DNA of 64,000 nucleotides from Paenibacillus spongiae (GTDB lineage Bacteria > Bacillota > Bacilli > Paenibacillales > Paenibacillaceae), in NCBI RefSeq assembly GCF_024734895.1, contig NZ_CP091430.1, positions 1,900,001-1,964,000 on the forward strand. Reading direction: 5' to 3'. The notes beneath the pieces were generated by a model that was not told the origin of the DNA, ran no database searches, and saw nothing but the letters and a program-made list of their open reading frames with translations. Of this stretch, positions 15,840 to 24,631 are shown one piece after another (the first letter of the stretch is position 1; every line of letters starts with the position of its first letter). The translations under genes and the position numbers were made by a program.

Positions 15840-17204
15840 CTAAAATTTCGCCACATGCCTTGCATAACGGATCATATTACGGACCGATGGCCGGATTTTT
15901 TGCTCCTGCAGCGGGGTATTGTCGTTCTTGGACGGCTTCGAATTCACTTCCAGCAGCCATATGCGGCCGTTAGAATCGAGTGCCAGATCGATGCCCAGCT
16001 CGCCGAAATGGGCCGGGATATGCGTATCGATACCTTTGGCGATCTCAAGCGCGGCTTTTTGCAGCCGGGAAGGCGCGTCATGGCCCTGCGCATAGGACAG
16101 ATTGGACTTGGCGACTGCTTCCTTAACGGTGCTGAGCGTGCCGCCCCGCGCAAGATTGGAGACGAAGTGATGGCTGCCGGCCGTACGCGCGACGATTGAG
16201 GTGAGCGACCATTTGCCGGTCTCGTTCTTCTGCACGAGTGCGCGAAAATCAACGGGCCGGCCTCCGATATCGATGAGGTTCAGCCCTTGCTGAATCTGAT
16301 AGCGGACCGTCTTCATTTTCCCGGAAATGGAGGTGAAGAACTTCAGCAGGCTGGCGAACTGCTGCTTGCGCGTACCGCCGACCGTCGCGAAATGGGCCTG
16401 GTAATGATCGCCGTCCTTCGAGATCCGGATGATGCCCTTCCCGAGACTGCCGCGTACAGGCTTCAGAAATACGGTATGGTAGCGCGAGCACATCGATTTA
16501 AGCAAGGTGTAATTACGGAGCACATGGGACTCGGGCAGGTATTTGACAAGCGCCGCGTCACGCTTCAATGCTTCGAACACTTCCGGCTTATCCAGAAACT
16601 TTTCGTTGAATACGACAGTGTTATAACGGGATTTTACTTCTTTCAAAAAATGTTGTACGCTGGGCTTATTCTCCAGCTTACGGGACGTAAGCCTGTTGTT
16701 GACAACGTCCGGCGCAGGGACGGACGCCTTGCGCCAGCCGTCAGCGTAAACCCAGCCTTCAACGGTATTGAAGTTCCCTTCGATGTGATTTGGGGTAAAG
16801 AAGTAGACATGGGCGCCTTGCGCGACGCATGCGTCGACAAGCTCCTTGCAAAACATCGTAATGGAACCAAACGGTTTATCCCGCATACTCGGATCATCCC
16901 GGCTGATCAGCACGCCGATCAACGGACCGATCGCAAGTGTGGCGGAATCGCTTCGGTATTGAAGGCGAAGCGACGTGTTTGCATAGATTCCCATTCGTCT
17001 TGCCAAGCTTTGACCGATACGCATGCCGTCGAACTTTTCGACCGGCACGACTTTTACGAATTGGCGCAATGCGCCGAACTTGAGCGTGACCGGCTGGCCT
17101 AGCGGGATTTTCCACTGTTTCAAATAAGCTTCGCCAAGCATGACAGCATCTTCGGGCAATATGCCGGAGCTGATCACTTGTACGGCGATTTTTGATTTCA
17201 GCAT
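15840..17204 (-). CDS. YheC/YheD-family ATP-grasp protein, long form (paralog 5)
   Basis: 454 residues, long YheD-like form with an N-terminal beta-rich domain (about residues 1-95) before LAIGPLIGVL. ATP-grasp motifs: LKPVRGSLGKGI, QQGLNL, DFRALVQKNE, and DLALDSNGRIWLLEVNSKP, all with the expected Lys, Arg, Glu and Asn. ATG 17204 follows GGAAGGAGA. It is the first gene of the cluster in the direction of transcription. Confidence 0.87.
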   Translation of the reverse strand: MLKSKIAVQVISSGILPEDAVMLGEAYLKQWKIPLGQPVTLKFGALRQFVKVVPVEKFDGMRIGQSLARRMGIYANTSLRLQYRSDSATLAIGPLIGVLISRDDPSMRDKPFGSITMFCKELVDACVAQGAHVYFFTPNHIEGNFNTVEGWVYADGWRKASVPAPDVVNNRLTSRKLENKPSVQHFLKEVKSRYNTVVFNEKFLDKPEVFEALKRDAALVKYLPESHVLRNYTLLKSMCSRYHTVFLKPVRGSLGKGIIRISKDGDHYQAHFATVGGTRKQQFASLLKFFTSISGKMKTVRYQIQQGLNLIDIGGRPVDFRALVQKNETGKWSLTSIVARTAGSHHFVSNLARGGTLSTVKEAVAKSNLSYAQGHDAPSRLQKAALEIAKGIDTHIPAHFGELGIDLALDSNGRIWLLEVNSKPSKNDNTPLQEQKIRPSVRNMIRYARHVAKF

Positions 17205-17276
17205 GGGAATCTCCTTCCAAGCTGGGGGATGGCGACGAGTAGCTAGCGGCCTGTAGGTGATTTACACGAATTAATT

Positions 17277-17304
17277 TATCATATGAGGACATCTATCCCT
17301 TGGT
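17277..17304 (-). promoter_or_regulatory. Possible sporulation (sigma-K-like) promoter of the yheC/D cluster
   Basis: Minus strand: CATATGATA (17285-17277) fits a CATANNNTA -10 element, with AC 17 bases upstream (17304-17303). It lies about 75 bases before paralog 5. The short -35 makes chance matches common. Confidence 0.3.
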
Positions 17305-17481
17305 GATTGGCCTGAGCCCTCACTTTCCGTATGAATAAGCCTGAATTTTATCGAATGCTGCCAGAGGATGGTTAGGCAAGGCCGGCTGCAGCTATAATGG
17401 GATTAAGAAGTTTTTCATAGATACAAGATAGGCAATGCAATTATGGCGGATAGATAAGGATTCGTAAGGAGGAGAATGACG

Positions 17482-17817
17482 ATGAATGTATATGACAAGG
17501 CTTATGAACTGGCGGACGCGCTGAAGGCGGGAGAAGAAGCGAAGGCGCTCAAGGAGGCGCTTCAGGCTGTAGAAGCCGATCCGGATGCGAAGCGGATGAT
17601 GGATGACTTCCGCGAGAAGCAGGAGAAGCTTCAGCAGCTAATCATGTCCGGCGAAGAGCCGTCCCCGGGCGAGATGGAGAAGATGAACAAGCTGTACGAG
17701 TTGATTTCCTTGAATCCGCATGTCAACCGACTGTTTGAGGCCGAGCGGCGGTTTAGCGTCATCTATGACGATGTGAATCGGATTATGTCGGAAGCACTGC
17801 GGTCCATCGTCGAATAG
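17482..17817 (+). CDS. yheA: YlbF/YmcA-family protein, YheA-like (UPF0342)
   Basis: 111 residues, entirely helical: MNVYDKAYELADALKAGEEAKALKEAL, then a DDFREKQEKLQQLI coiled helix. In B. subtilis, yheA (117 aa) also neighbours yheC/yheD, which supports the name. YlbF-type proteins include RNase Y partner subunits, but YheA itself has no defined role. ATG 17482 is 9 bases after AGGAGG; ATG 17476 is too close to it. It is divergent from the yheC/D cluster. Confidence 0.8.
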   Translation: MNVYDKAYELADALKAGEEAKALKEALQAVEADPDAKRMMDDFREKQEKLQQLIMSGEEPSPGEMEKMNKLYELISLNPHVNRLFEAERRFSVIYDDVNRIMSEALRSIVE

Positions 17818-17838
17818 GGGACAAACGCATGTCCAAGC

Positions 17839-17880
17839 AGCCCGCAGAGATGGCGCGAATTGCGCTTCCTTCTGCGGGCT
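17839..17880 (+). terminator. Probable terminator after yheA
   Basis: AGCCCGCAGA (17839-17848) pairs with TCTGCGGGCT (17871-17880), and only a short T-containing stretch follows, so efficiency is uncertain. Confidence 0.5.
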
Positions 17881-17970
17881 TCTGCCGTATGCGGCAGAGG
17901 CGGGTTTGTCTAAGCGGGGCAGGAATAAGGAATTTGTTCCGCGCTCAATGTGATTGAAAGGGGAAAGCGT

Positions 17971-19317
17971 ATGGCAACCGGGGACAAAGAATACGAAGCC
18001 CTTACGAAGCACGAGAGGCTCATTCAATATATAGAGAAGCTGTCGATCGGGACAAAGCTGTCGGTCCGTTCCATGGCGGAAGAATTCGAAGTAAGCGAAG
18101 GCACGGCATATAAGGCCATTAAGGAAGCCGAGACGCTCGGGCTCGTCAGCACGAAGGAACGGATCGGAACGGTCCGGATCGAACGGAAGAAGCGCGGTAA
18201 GCTGGAACGGCTCACCTTCGCCGAAGTGGCCGATATTGTCGAAGGCAGGCTGTACGGCGGCGCATCCGGGCTCAACAAGACGCTGCATAAATTTGTAATC
18301 GGCGCGATGGAGCTGGATGCAATGGTCCGGTACATTGACGCCGGAAGCCTGCTTATCGTCGGCAACCGGGAGAAGGCTCACCGCTGTGCGTTGGAGCAGG
18401 GAGCGGGCGTGCTGATTACCGGCGGGTTCGGAACGAGCGAGGACGTCAACCGGCTTGCGGATACATTGGGGCTGCCCATTATTTCTTCCAAGCATGATAC
18501 GTATACCGTTGCTTCGATGATTAACCGGGCGATGTTCGACCGGCTCATTAAGCAGAAGATTATGCTCGTCGAAGATATTGTCACCTACAGCAGACCGGTA
18601 GAGACGATGCGCCTCGGCGAATCGGTCGACGACTTTTATAAGCTGTCTGCGCGCACCGGCGGATCGCGTTTTCCGGTTCTGGACGACCGCGGGCGCGTCG
18701 TCGGCATGATGACGATGAAGGATGCCGAGGGCGCTCCCGCCGGCCAGCTCGTGGACAAGCTGATGACTCGGCATCTGATTACCGCGGCCCTGAACATTCC
18801 GATCGCATCGGCAGCCCATACGATGGTGGCGGAAGGGATCGATCTGCTGCCGATCGTCGACAAGAACCGGAAGCTTCTGGCCGCCATCAGCCGCAGCGAA
18901 GTGCTGGATGCGATGCGGTATACGGGAAGGCAGTCCGAATCCGGCGACACCTTCGATGATTTAATCAGCGCGGGTTTTACGAAGACGGAAATCGCCGAGG
19001 ACGGCAAATGGGTGTATAAGGGGAGAATTACGCCTCAGATGTCGGGAACGTTCGGCATCATCTCCGAAGGCGTGATCGTGACGCTCATGACGCTAGCGGC
19101 GCGCGGGCTTATCCGGGAGCTGGGTAAACGCGATCATATCGTGGAGAGCCTGACCACTTATTTCGTCCGTCCGGTGCAGCTTGAAAGCGAGGTAGCCATC
19201 GTGCCGAAGCTGCTGGAGATGAGCCGGAAGAATGCGAAGCTGGAAGTTGAATTAACCGATGCCGGCGGATTGGCCGCCAAAGCAATGCTGACAGCCCAGC
19301 TTATGGATCCGTTCTGA
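17971..19317 (+). CDS. ytoI: DRTGG/CBS/hotdog protein YtoI
   Basis: 448 residues, close to B. subtilis YtoI (439). In order: an N-terminal winged-helix-like segment (about 10-60, SVRSMAEEFEVSEGTAYKAIKEAE), a DRTGG domain (about 75-190, with GGFGTSEDVNRLAD), a CBS pair (about 195-310), and a C-terminal hotdog-like domain (about 320-440). The build suggests a ligand-sensing regulator; the ligand is unknown. ATG 17971 has AAAGGGG 8 bases upstream. The ytoI-ytpI-ytrI-ytrH-dnaE neighbourhood is as in Bacillus. Confidence 0.85.
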   Translation: MATGDKEYEALTKHERLIQYIEKLSIGTKLSVRSMAEEFEVSEGTAYKAIKEAETLGLVSTKERIGTVRIERKKRGKLERLTFAEVADIVEGRLYGGASGLNKTLHKFVIGAMELDAMVRYIDAGSLLIVGNREKAHRCALEQGAGVLITGGFGTSEDVNRLADTLGLPIISSKHDTYTVASMINRAMFDRLIKQKIMLVEDIVTYSRPVETMRLGESVDDFYKLSARTGGSRFPVLDDRGRVVGMMTMKDAEGAPAGQLVDKLMTRHLITAALNIPIASAAHTMVAEGIDLLPIVDKNRKLLAAISRSEVLDAMRYTGRQSESGDTFDDLISAGFTKTEIAEDGKWVYKGRITPQMSGTFGIISEGVIVTLMTLAARGLIRELGKRDHIVESLTTYFVRPVQLESEVAIVPKLLEMSRKNAKLEVELTDAGGLAAKAMLTAQLMDPF

Positions 19318-19333
19318 ATTCGGTGACAAAGAC

Positions 19334-19380
19334 AAGGGAGGTGATTCGGCGGCTTATTCGCTGCCCATCACCTCCCCTTA
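19334..19380. terminator. Bidirectional terminator, ytoI / ytpI
   Basis: AAGGGAGGTGAT..GGCGGC pairs with GCTGCC.ATCACCTCCCCTT. It sits between convergent genes. Confidence 0.75.
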
Positions 19381-19395
19381 AACGAGTCGGCACCG

Positions 19396-19686
19396 TTATT
19401 TCATAGCCCGATAGATGCTATGATTGCGCAGACCGGCAAACAAATTGAACAAGCCGATCACGATAAACAGCGTACCGATAATCACCTTCACCGTAGAGCC
19501 GCTGTATACCAGCATGAACAGCAATGCGAAGAGCAGCAGCATGATGCCCATGGATATGTTCATCATCGAGGCGTTCAAACCGCGCTGGCGCCCGTCTCTG
19601 GACCGGCGCGTTTTATAGCTGAAGAAGACAGAGGCGAATAGCGATGCGAATACGCCGATCACCAATAACCAATTTAATGCAACCAT
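19396..19686 (-). CDS. ytpI: YtpI-like membrane protein
   Basis: 96 residues with three hydrophobic segments (about residues 4-20, 43-61 and 65-82), as in YtpI. The role is unknown. ATG 19686 is the only good methionine before the first helix; an AAAGGAG lies 14 bases upstream, which is longer than usual, so the start is less certain. It follows ytrI after 83 bases on the same strand. Confidence 0.68.
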   Translation of the reverse strand: MVALNWLLVIGVFASLFASVFFSYKTRRSRDGRQRGLNASMMNISMGIMLLLFALLFMLVYSGSTVKVIIGTLFIVIGLFNLFAGLRNHSIYRAMK

Positions 19687-19769
19687 AGACGAGGGTACAG
19701 CTCCTTTGCAGTGGACGGTTTCTTGCCCCATTGTAACATGAGAGGAACAATAGGCGAAAGTCGCATCCG

Positions 19770-20264
19770 TCATCCAGGAGGCCGCTCCAATACTTTTGCT
19801 TTAAACCACACCTGAAGTACGTTATCGACAACGAGCATCGTCTTGATCTCGACGGTATAATCCTTTTTATAAATATCGGTGTATACTTTCCCGCTCAGCA
19901 GCAGCCGGGCCATCTTGGCGTCGGAGTCGATCTCGTAGATGCTTCTGCCGATCAATACCTTCAAATTATCGCGCAGCTTCTTTTTCAAGGCCGTCTGGGT
20001 CAGTTCGTCGAGTTTCAAATCCTGTTCGATGATCGGAAGCACGCTCTTAATAACCGTATGCTGGGTTTTGAACTGCTTCAGCTGCTTGATGTCCGTCTCG
20101 TATTGGTTCAGCTTCTCTTCCAGCTGGCCGTTCATGTTCTTGATCGCTTCGAAATTCAGCAGGAAGATGGAATGATAGACGATGGCGCCGACGATCAGCC
20201 CGACCATGAAGCCGGCAGCCCCCTGCATAAGAGCGTGATAGCGTTCAAACATCGGAACACGCAT
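19770..20264 (-). CDS. ytrI: Sporulation membrane protein YtrI
   Basis: 164 residues: one N-terminal membrane helix (FMVGLIVGAIVYHSIFLLNF), then a coiled-coil (NMNGQLEEKLNQYETDIKQLK) and a mixed C-terminal domain. In B. subtilis ytrI and ytrH are mother-cell sporulation genes. ATG 20264 has GAGGAG upstream and starts one base after the ytrH stop (TGACATG), so the two are coupled. Confidence 0.82.
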   Translation of the reverse strand: MRVPMFERYHALMQGAAGFMVGLIVGAIVYHSIFLLNFEAIKNMNGQLEEKLNQYETDIKQLKQFKTQHTVIKSVLPIIEQDLKLDELTQTALKKKLRDNLKVLIGRSIYEIDSDAKMARLLLSGKVYTDIYKKDYTVEIKTMLVVDNVLQVWFKAKVLERPPG

Positions 20265-20265
20265 G

Positions 20266-20595
20266 TCAGATCGCTCCTCTGCATAGCCAGCGGATAAGCT
20301 CCGTGCCCAGATGAGCCCCAAGAAAGGCGCACAGCATATAGCCGATTTGCATCGCAACCGGAGACAGATGGCCTTCGATGATATTGCTCTCTATGACGCG
20401 CATCGGATCGATAGAGCCTCCGACAGCCGCGACGAGCGCCCAAATTTTGAGCTGACTGGCGGTTTTGACCATAATGGCGGCCGGCGGCATGAGAAGAAAG
20501 ACGGAGCCGATGCCGGCCAGCATCGCACCGCCGAATACAACGCCGAACGCGATGAAGAAGTCAATAATGGCCCAAGTCAGAAAAGGATTCAACAC
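20266..20595 (-). CDS. ytrH: Sporulation membrane protein YtrH
   Basis: 109 residues with three hydrophobic stretches and the YtrH-like core DFFIAFGVVFGGAMLAGIG and LKIWALVAAVGGSIDP. GTG 20595 is chosen because AGGTGG lies 6 bases upstream and the product then begins MLNPFLTW, similar to B. subtilis YtrH; upstream GTGs overlap that site. The sigma-E-like promoter 50 bases upstream agrees with mother-cell expression. Confidence 0.85.
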   Translation of the reverse strand: MLNPFLTWAIIDFFIAFGVVFGGAMLAGIGSVFLLMPPAAIMVKTASQLKIWALVAAVGGSIDPMRVIESNIIEGHLSPVAMQIGYMLCAFLGAHLGTELIRWLCRGAI

Positions 20596-20646
20596 CGGCA
20601 CCACCTGCTTTACGGATCTTGAAAGGACACTTGTCCCTCCTATCTC

Positions 20647-20676
20647 ATTCTATGGGCGATAAGCCCGTCAATATGA
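20647..20676 (-). promoter_or_regulatory. Sigma-E-type promoter of ytrHI
   Basis: Minus strand: TCATATT (20676-20670), 15-base spacer, CATAGAAT (20654-20647). The Bacillus sigma-E consensus is KMATATT-N14/15-CATACAHT, so only one -10 base deviates. It lies in the ytrH/dnaE divergent gap. Confidence 0.7.
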
Positions 20677-20730
20677 TAAACTAGTATAAAATGATGCTTC
20701 GAAAGAACGAACGAGGAAGGAATGGATGAC

Positions 20731-23700
20731 ATGGGCGGCGGACAAGATTTCGTGCACTTGCACGTTCATAGCGAATACAGCTTGTTAGATGGCGCTGCAC
20801 GCATCCGGAATCTTGTCGCCCGGGCGGCAGAGCTTGGAATGAAGGCGCTGGCACTGACCGATCACGGGGTCATGTACGGCGCCGTTCCGTTTTATAAAGA
20901 ATGCAGGAAGCACGGCATCAAGCCGATCATCGGCTGCGAGCTGTATTTGACCGCAGGCTCGCGGTTTGAGAAAGGTTCGCGGAAGGAAAATCCGACTTAT
21001 CATCTGATTCTGCTGGCCAAGAATGAGACCGGCTATCGGAATTTAATGAAGCTGTGCTCCATCGGCCATCTGGAAGGCTTTCATTACAAGCCGCGCATCG
21101 ATATGGAGGTGCTGGCCGCCTATTCCGAAGGGCTTGTTTGTTTAAGCTCTTGCCTGAGAGGCGAGGTTTCCTGGCATCTGCTGCATGACCGGACCGGGGA
21201 GGCGCGCGAAGCGGCGCTCCGTTACCGGAATATTTTCGGCGAGGACTTCTATCTGGAGCTTCAAGACCACGGGCTGCTCGATCAGAAGAAAGTGGTGCAG
21301 GCCATGATCGCGCTTGCGCAGGAGACGGGCATTCCGCTTACGGTGACGAATGACGTCCATTATATCGAAGCTTCGGACGCGGCGGTTCAGGATGTGCTCA
21401 TCAGCATCGGAACCGGCAAGACGGTCGAGGATGAAGACCGGATGCGGATTCTAACCGACCAGCTCTATCTGAAGAGCGCAGACGAGATGGCGAAGCAGTT
21501 CCGGCAAGCGCCCGAGGCGGTGGCGAGGACGGTCGAAATCGCAGCCAAATGCGAGCTCGAGCTGACCTTCGGACGTGCGCTGCTGCCATCCTTCGGGCCT
21601 ATTCCGTCCGGGATGACAAGCGCCGCGTATTTGTCGACGCTGTGCCGGGAAGGGCTCGAGGCCCGTTATGCAGGCAAACCGGAATGGACGGAAGATCCGG
21701 CATACCGGGAGCGGGCCGAGCAGCGGCTGCTCTACGAGCTTTCCGTTATCGACAGCATGGGCTTCAACGATTACTTCCTGATCGTATGGGATTTCATCCG
21801 GTTTGCCCACGACCAGGGAATCCGCACCGGTCCCGGACGGGGCTCGTCGGCAGGCAGTCTGGTCGCTTACACGCTCCGAATTACGGATGTCGACCCGCTC
21901 AAGTACAAGCTGCTCTTCGAACGGTTCCTGAATCCGGAACGCATCTCGATGCCGGACATCGACATCGATTTCAACGATGAACGGCGGGACGAGGTCATTA
22001 CTTATGTATCGGCAAAATATGGCGAGGAGCATGTCGCGCAGATCATCACCTTCGGGACGATGGCGGCGCGCGCGGCGGTCCGTGACGTCGGCCGGGCGAT
22101 GGCCGTTCCGTTCGCGGAGGTTGACCGGGCAGCCAAGCTGATTCCCGGCCAGCTCGGCATGACGCTGGAGGAAGCCCTCCGCGTCAGCACCGAGCTGCGC
22201 GAGGCGTATGAGCGGCAGCCGAAGACCAGGGCGATGCTCGATATGGCGTTGAAGGTGGAGGGCATGCCGCGCCATGCCTCTACGCATGCCGCAGGCGTCG
22301 TGATCTCCGGCAAGCCGCTGACGCATGTCGTTCCGCTTCAGGCCGGCACGGAGCAGACGGCGCTAACGCAATATTCGATGGAGCACCTGGAAGCCGTTGG
22401 CTTGCTGAAGATGGACTTTCTCGGCCTACGGACGCTCTCGATTCTGGAACGGGCGCTTGAATGGGTAAAGCGGCAGCATGGGATCACAGTCGATTTTCGG
22501 TTTATTCCCGACGATGACCCGCTGACGTATGCCATGCTGAGCCATGGGGATACGACTGGTATTTTCCAGATGGAGTCCGCTGGTATGCGACGGGTGCTGC
22601 GGGAGCTGAAGCCAACGAAGTTCGAAGACATCGTATCCGTCGTCGCATTATACCGGCCAGGCCCGATGGAGTTCATTCCGAAGTTCATCCAGGGCAAGCA
22701 CGGGGTCGTGGAGGTCGAGTATCCGCATCCGTCACTCGAGCCGATTCTTGCCGATACGTACGGCATCATCGTCTATCAGGAGCAGATTATGCAGATCGCC
22801 TCGTCGATGGCGGGCTTCTCGCTCGGAGAAGCGGATTTGCTCCGGCGTGCCGTATCAAAGAAGAAGCGCGAGGTGCTTGACGAGCAGCGGGCACATTTTG
22901 TGCAGGGCAGTCTGGGGCAGGGGTATTCGGAGGAAGACGCGAACCGGGTCTACGATATGATCGTCAGGTTCGCCGACTATGGTTTTCCCCGCGCGCATGC
23001 GGCCGCTTACGGCGTGCTTTCCTTTCAGACGGCTTGGCTGAAGGCGAATCATCCGGTGCCGTTCATGGCTTCGATGCTCGCATCGGTGACAGGGAACCAG
23101 CACAAGACGGCCGAATATGTCGACGAATGCCGAAGAATGGGCATTGACGTGCTGCCTCCCGACGTGAACGAGAGCGATATCTCGTTCACGCCGGCGGAAG
23201 GCGCGATTAGGTTCGGCTTGGCGGCGATCAAGAATGTCGGAAGCCAGGCAATCGAGTCGATCAAGAAAGAAAGAGCGGAGCGTCCATTCGACAGTTTGCT
23301 CGATCTGTGCAGACGCGTCGATCTGCGCGTAGTGAACAAGCGGGTGCTGGAATCGCTTGTTCAAGCAGGCGCTTGCGATACGCTCCCGGGACACCGGGCG
23401 CAGCTCTTCGCGGCGCTGGACGAGACGGTGGATGCCGCGTCCAGGTGGCGCAAGGAACGGGAAGAGCTGCAGCTGGAGATGTTCGGCTTCGACGAAGTTC
23501 AGAACTGGGATGTCGAGCTGCCGGAAGTGCAGCCATTCACGACCGGTCAGCTGCTTGAGCTGGAACGCGAGCTGCTCGGGCTCTATCTGTCCGGCCATCC
23601 GCTGGATGATTACGAGCCCGCCTTGGAAGAGCTGCCGCTGGACAGGCTGGTCGATTTGGCTGAAGCGCCGGAAGGCGGGAAGGCGCTTATCGCCGGGATG

Positions 23701-24420
23701 GTCGTATCGGCGAAGCGCTTTACGACGAAGAAGGGGCAGGCGATGGCGTTCCTGGAGCTGGAGGACCGGATCATGCGCCTGGAAGCAGTCGCCTTCCCGG
23801 CGGTCTGGTCGCGCCATGCGGCGCTTCTGGAGCCCGGAAGCCTCGCCGTCGTGCTGGCGACGGTCCAGCATCAGGACGAAGACTTCAAGCTGCTGCTTGA
23901 TGACGTCGTCCCGCTCGGCCGCCCGGACCTGAACCTGGCGGAGCAGGTCCGGCGGCTGCAGCGGCAGGCGCAAGCGCGGGGAGCGTCCCGCGGCGGCGGC
24001 GCGCAAGCGCCCACGGCGCAGGCCGGCGCCCGCAGAAGCGGCAGCGCGCAGCCTGCCCAGGCTTCGGCGCCAGCCGCGGCTGCGTCCGCGCCGAAGCCGC
24101 CTCAAGGCGGCGCGGCGGAGCCTGCGGGCAAGCCGCATCAGCAGCGGGCCGCCCAGGCTGCGCCCGCTGCGGCGGTCAGGCGGCAGCAGCATCAGCAGCG
24201 GCTGTATATCAAGGTTGCCGCAGGCCGGGAAGAAGCGGCGGCGCTCGAGCGGCTCAAGACGCTGCTGTCCGGTAATAACGGCCCGCTTGAGACGGTGCTG
24301 TTCTATGAAGCACGGCAGAAGACGGTCGCCCTCAGCGAGGCTTACCGCGTGAAGCCGTCCGAGCAGCTGATCACGGACATCGAGTCGTTATTCGGCAAAG
24401 GCTCGGCAATTGTGAAATAA
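20731..24420 (+). CDS. dnaE: DNA polymerase III alpha subunit DnaE
   Basis: 1229 residues. The N-terminal PHP domain has HVHSEYSLLDG and LTDHGVMYG. The polymerase core has GPGRGSSAGSLVAY, PDIDIDFNDERRDE and KMDFLGLRTL, which carry the three catalytic Asp. Then come the beta-binding/HhH region, the OB fold (LIAGMVVSAKRFTTKKGQAMAFLELEDR), and a C-terminal domain. Between OB and C-terminus lies an Ala/Gln/Pro low-complexity linker (about 1082-1156). In Firmicutes DnaE extends lagging-strand primers alongside PolC. ATG 20731 is about 10 bases after GGAAGG; ATG 20722 is too close. Confidence 0.95.
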   Translation: MGGGQDFVHLHVHSEYSLLDGAARIRNLVARAAELGMKALALTDHGVMYGAVPFYKECRKHGIKPIIGCELYLTAGSRFEKGSRKENPTYHLILLAKNETGYRNLMKLCSIGHLEGFHYKPRIDMEVLAAYSEGLVCLSSCLRGEVSWHLLHDRTGEAREAALRYRNIFGEDFYLELQDHGLLDQKKVVQAMIALAQETGIPLTVTNDVHYIEASDAAVQDVLISIGTGKTVEDEDRMRILTDQLYLKSADEMAKQFRQAPEAVARTVEIAAKCELELTFGRALLPSFGPIPSGMTSAAYLSTLCREGLEARYAGKPEWTEDPAYRERAEQRLLYELSVIDSMGFNDYFLIVWDFIRFAHDQGIRTGPGRGSSAGSLVAYTLRITDVDPLKYKLLFERFLNPERISMPDIDIDFNDERRDEVITYVSAKYGEEHVAQIITFGTMAARAAVRDVGRAMAVPFAEVDRAAKLIPGQLGMTLEEALRVSTELREAYERQPKTRAMLDMALKVEGMPRHASTHAAGVVISGKPLTHVVPLQAGTEQTALTQYSMEHLEAVGLLKMDFLGLRTLSILERALEWVKRQHGITVDFRFIPDDDPLTYAMLSHGDTTGIFQMESAGMRRVLRELKPTKFEDIVSVVALYRPGPMEFIPKFIQGKHGVVEVEYPHPSLEPILADTYGIIVYQEQIMQIASSMAGFSLGEADLLRRAVSKKKREVLDEQRAHFVQGSLGQGYSEEDANRVYDMIVRFADYGFPRAHAAAYGVLSFQTAWLKANHPVPFMASMLASVTGNQHKTAEYVDECRRMGIDVLPPDVNESDISFTPAEGAIRFGLAAIKNVGSQAIESIKKERAERPFDSLLDLCRRVDLRVVNKRVLESLVQAGACDTLPGHRAQLFAALDETVDAASRWRKEREELQLEMFGFDEVQNWDVELPEVQPFTTGQLLELERELLGLYLSGHPLDDYEPALEELPLDRLVDLAEAPEGGKALIAGMVVSAKRFTTKKGQAMAFLELEDRIMRLEAVAFPAVWSRHAALLEPGSLAVVLATVQHQDEDFKLLLDDVVPLGRPDLNLAEQVRRLQRQAQARGASRGGGAQAPTAQAGARRSGSAQPAQASAPAAAASAPKPPQGGAAEPAGKPHQQRAAQAAPAAAVRRQQHQQRLYIKVAAGREEAAALERLKTLLSGNNGPLETVLFYEARQKTVALSEAYRVKPSEQLITDIESLFGKGSAIVK

Positions 24421-24483
24421 CTTGCCGCCTGATCGCTATTTTACATGCACAACTTACGCCCTGTCCGCATACATTTATGAGAC

Positions 24484-24539
24484 ACGGAGCCCGAAGACAG
24501 CGGATCTTCTGCGTAGAAGATCCGCTTGTGGAGCTCCGT
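24484..24539. other. Nested inverted repeat between dnaE and yutG
   Basis: Inner perfect arms AGCGGATCTTCT (24499-24510) and AGAAGATCCGCT (24515-24526) with a 4-base loop; outer ACGGAGC/GCTCCGT. No T-run follows on either strand, so it is not a standard terminator. It may be an RNA processing or attenuator structure. Confidence 0.6.
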
Positions 24540-24631
24540 ATTTTCGCCGCTTGAGCGTGAGTACGACGACAAATCCGGTTACGGGAGAATGTCTCAGCCT
24601 CACGCGCAAGCCGATGCGGGGGGATGAATCA

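Noticed and set aside
10063-17204. Secondary-metabolite cluster or D-Ala-D-Ala ligase set
   Set aside because: The ATP-grasp proteins have YheC/YheD-specific motifs and spore context; no carrier protein, transporter or other biosynthetic gene is in the cluster.
22855-24192. 445-residue minus-strand frame inside dnaE
   Set aside because: Arg/Leu-rich shadow caused by high G+C in dnaE; no start signal and no recognisable domain.
24422-24631. N-terminal extension of YutG
   Set aside because: The open stretch crosses an inverted repeat and lacks any family match; TTG 24632 has a well-placed GGGGGG and gives the normal length.
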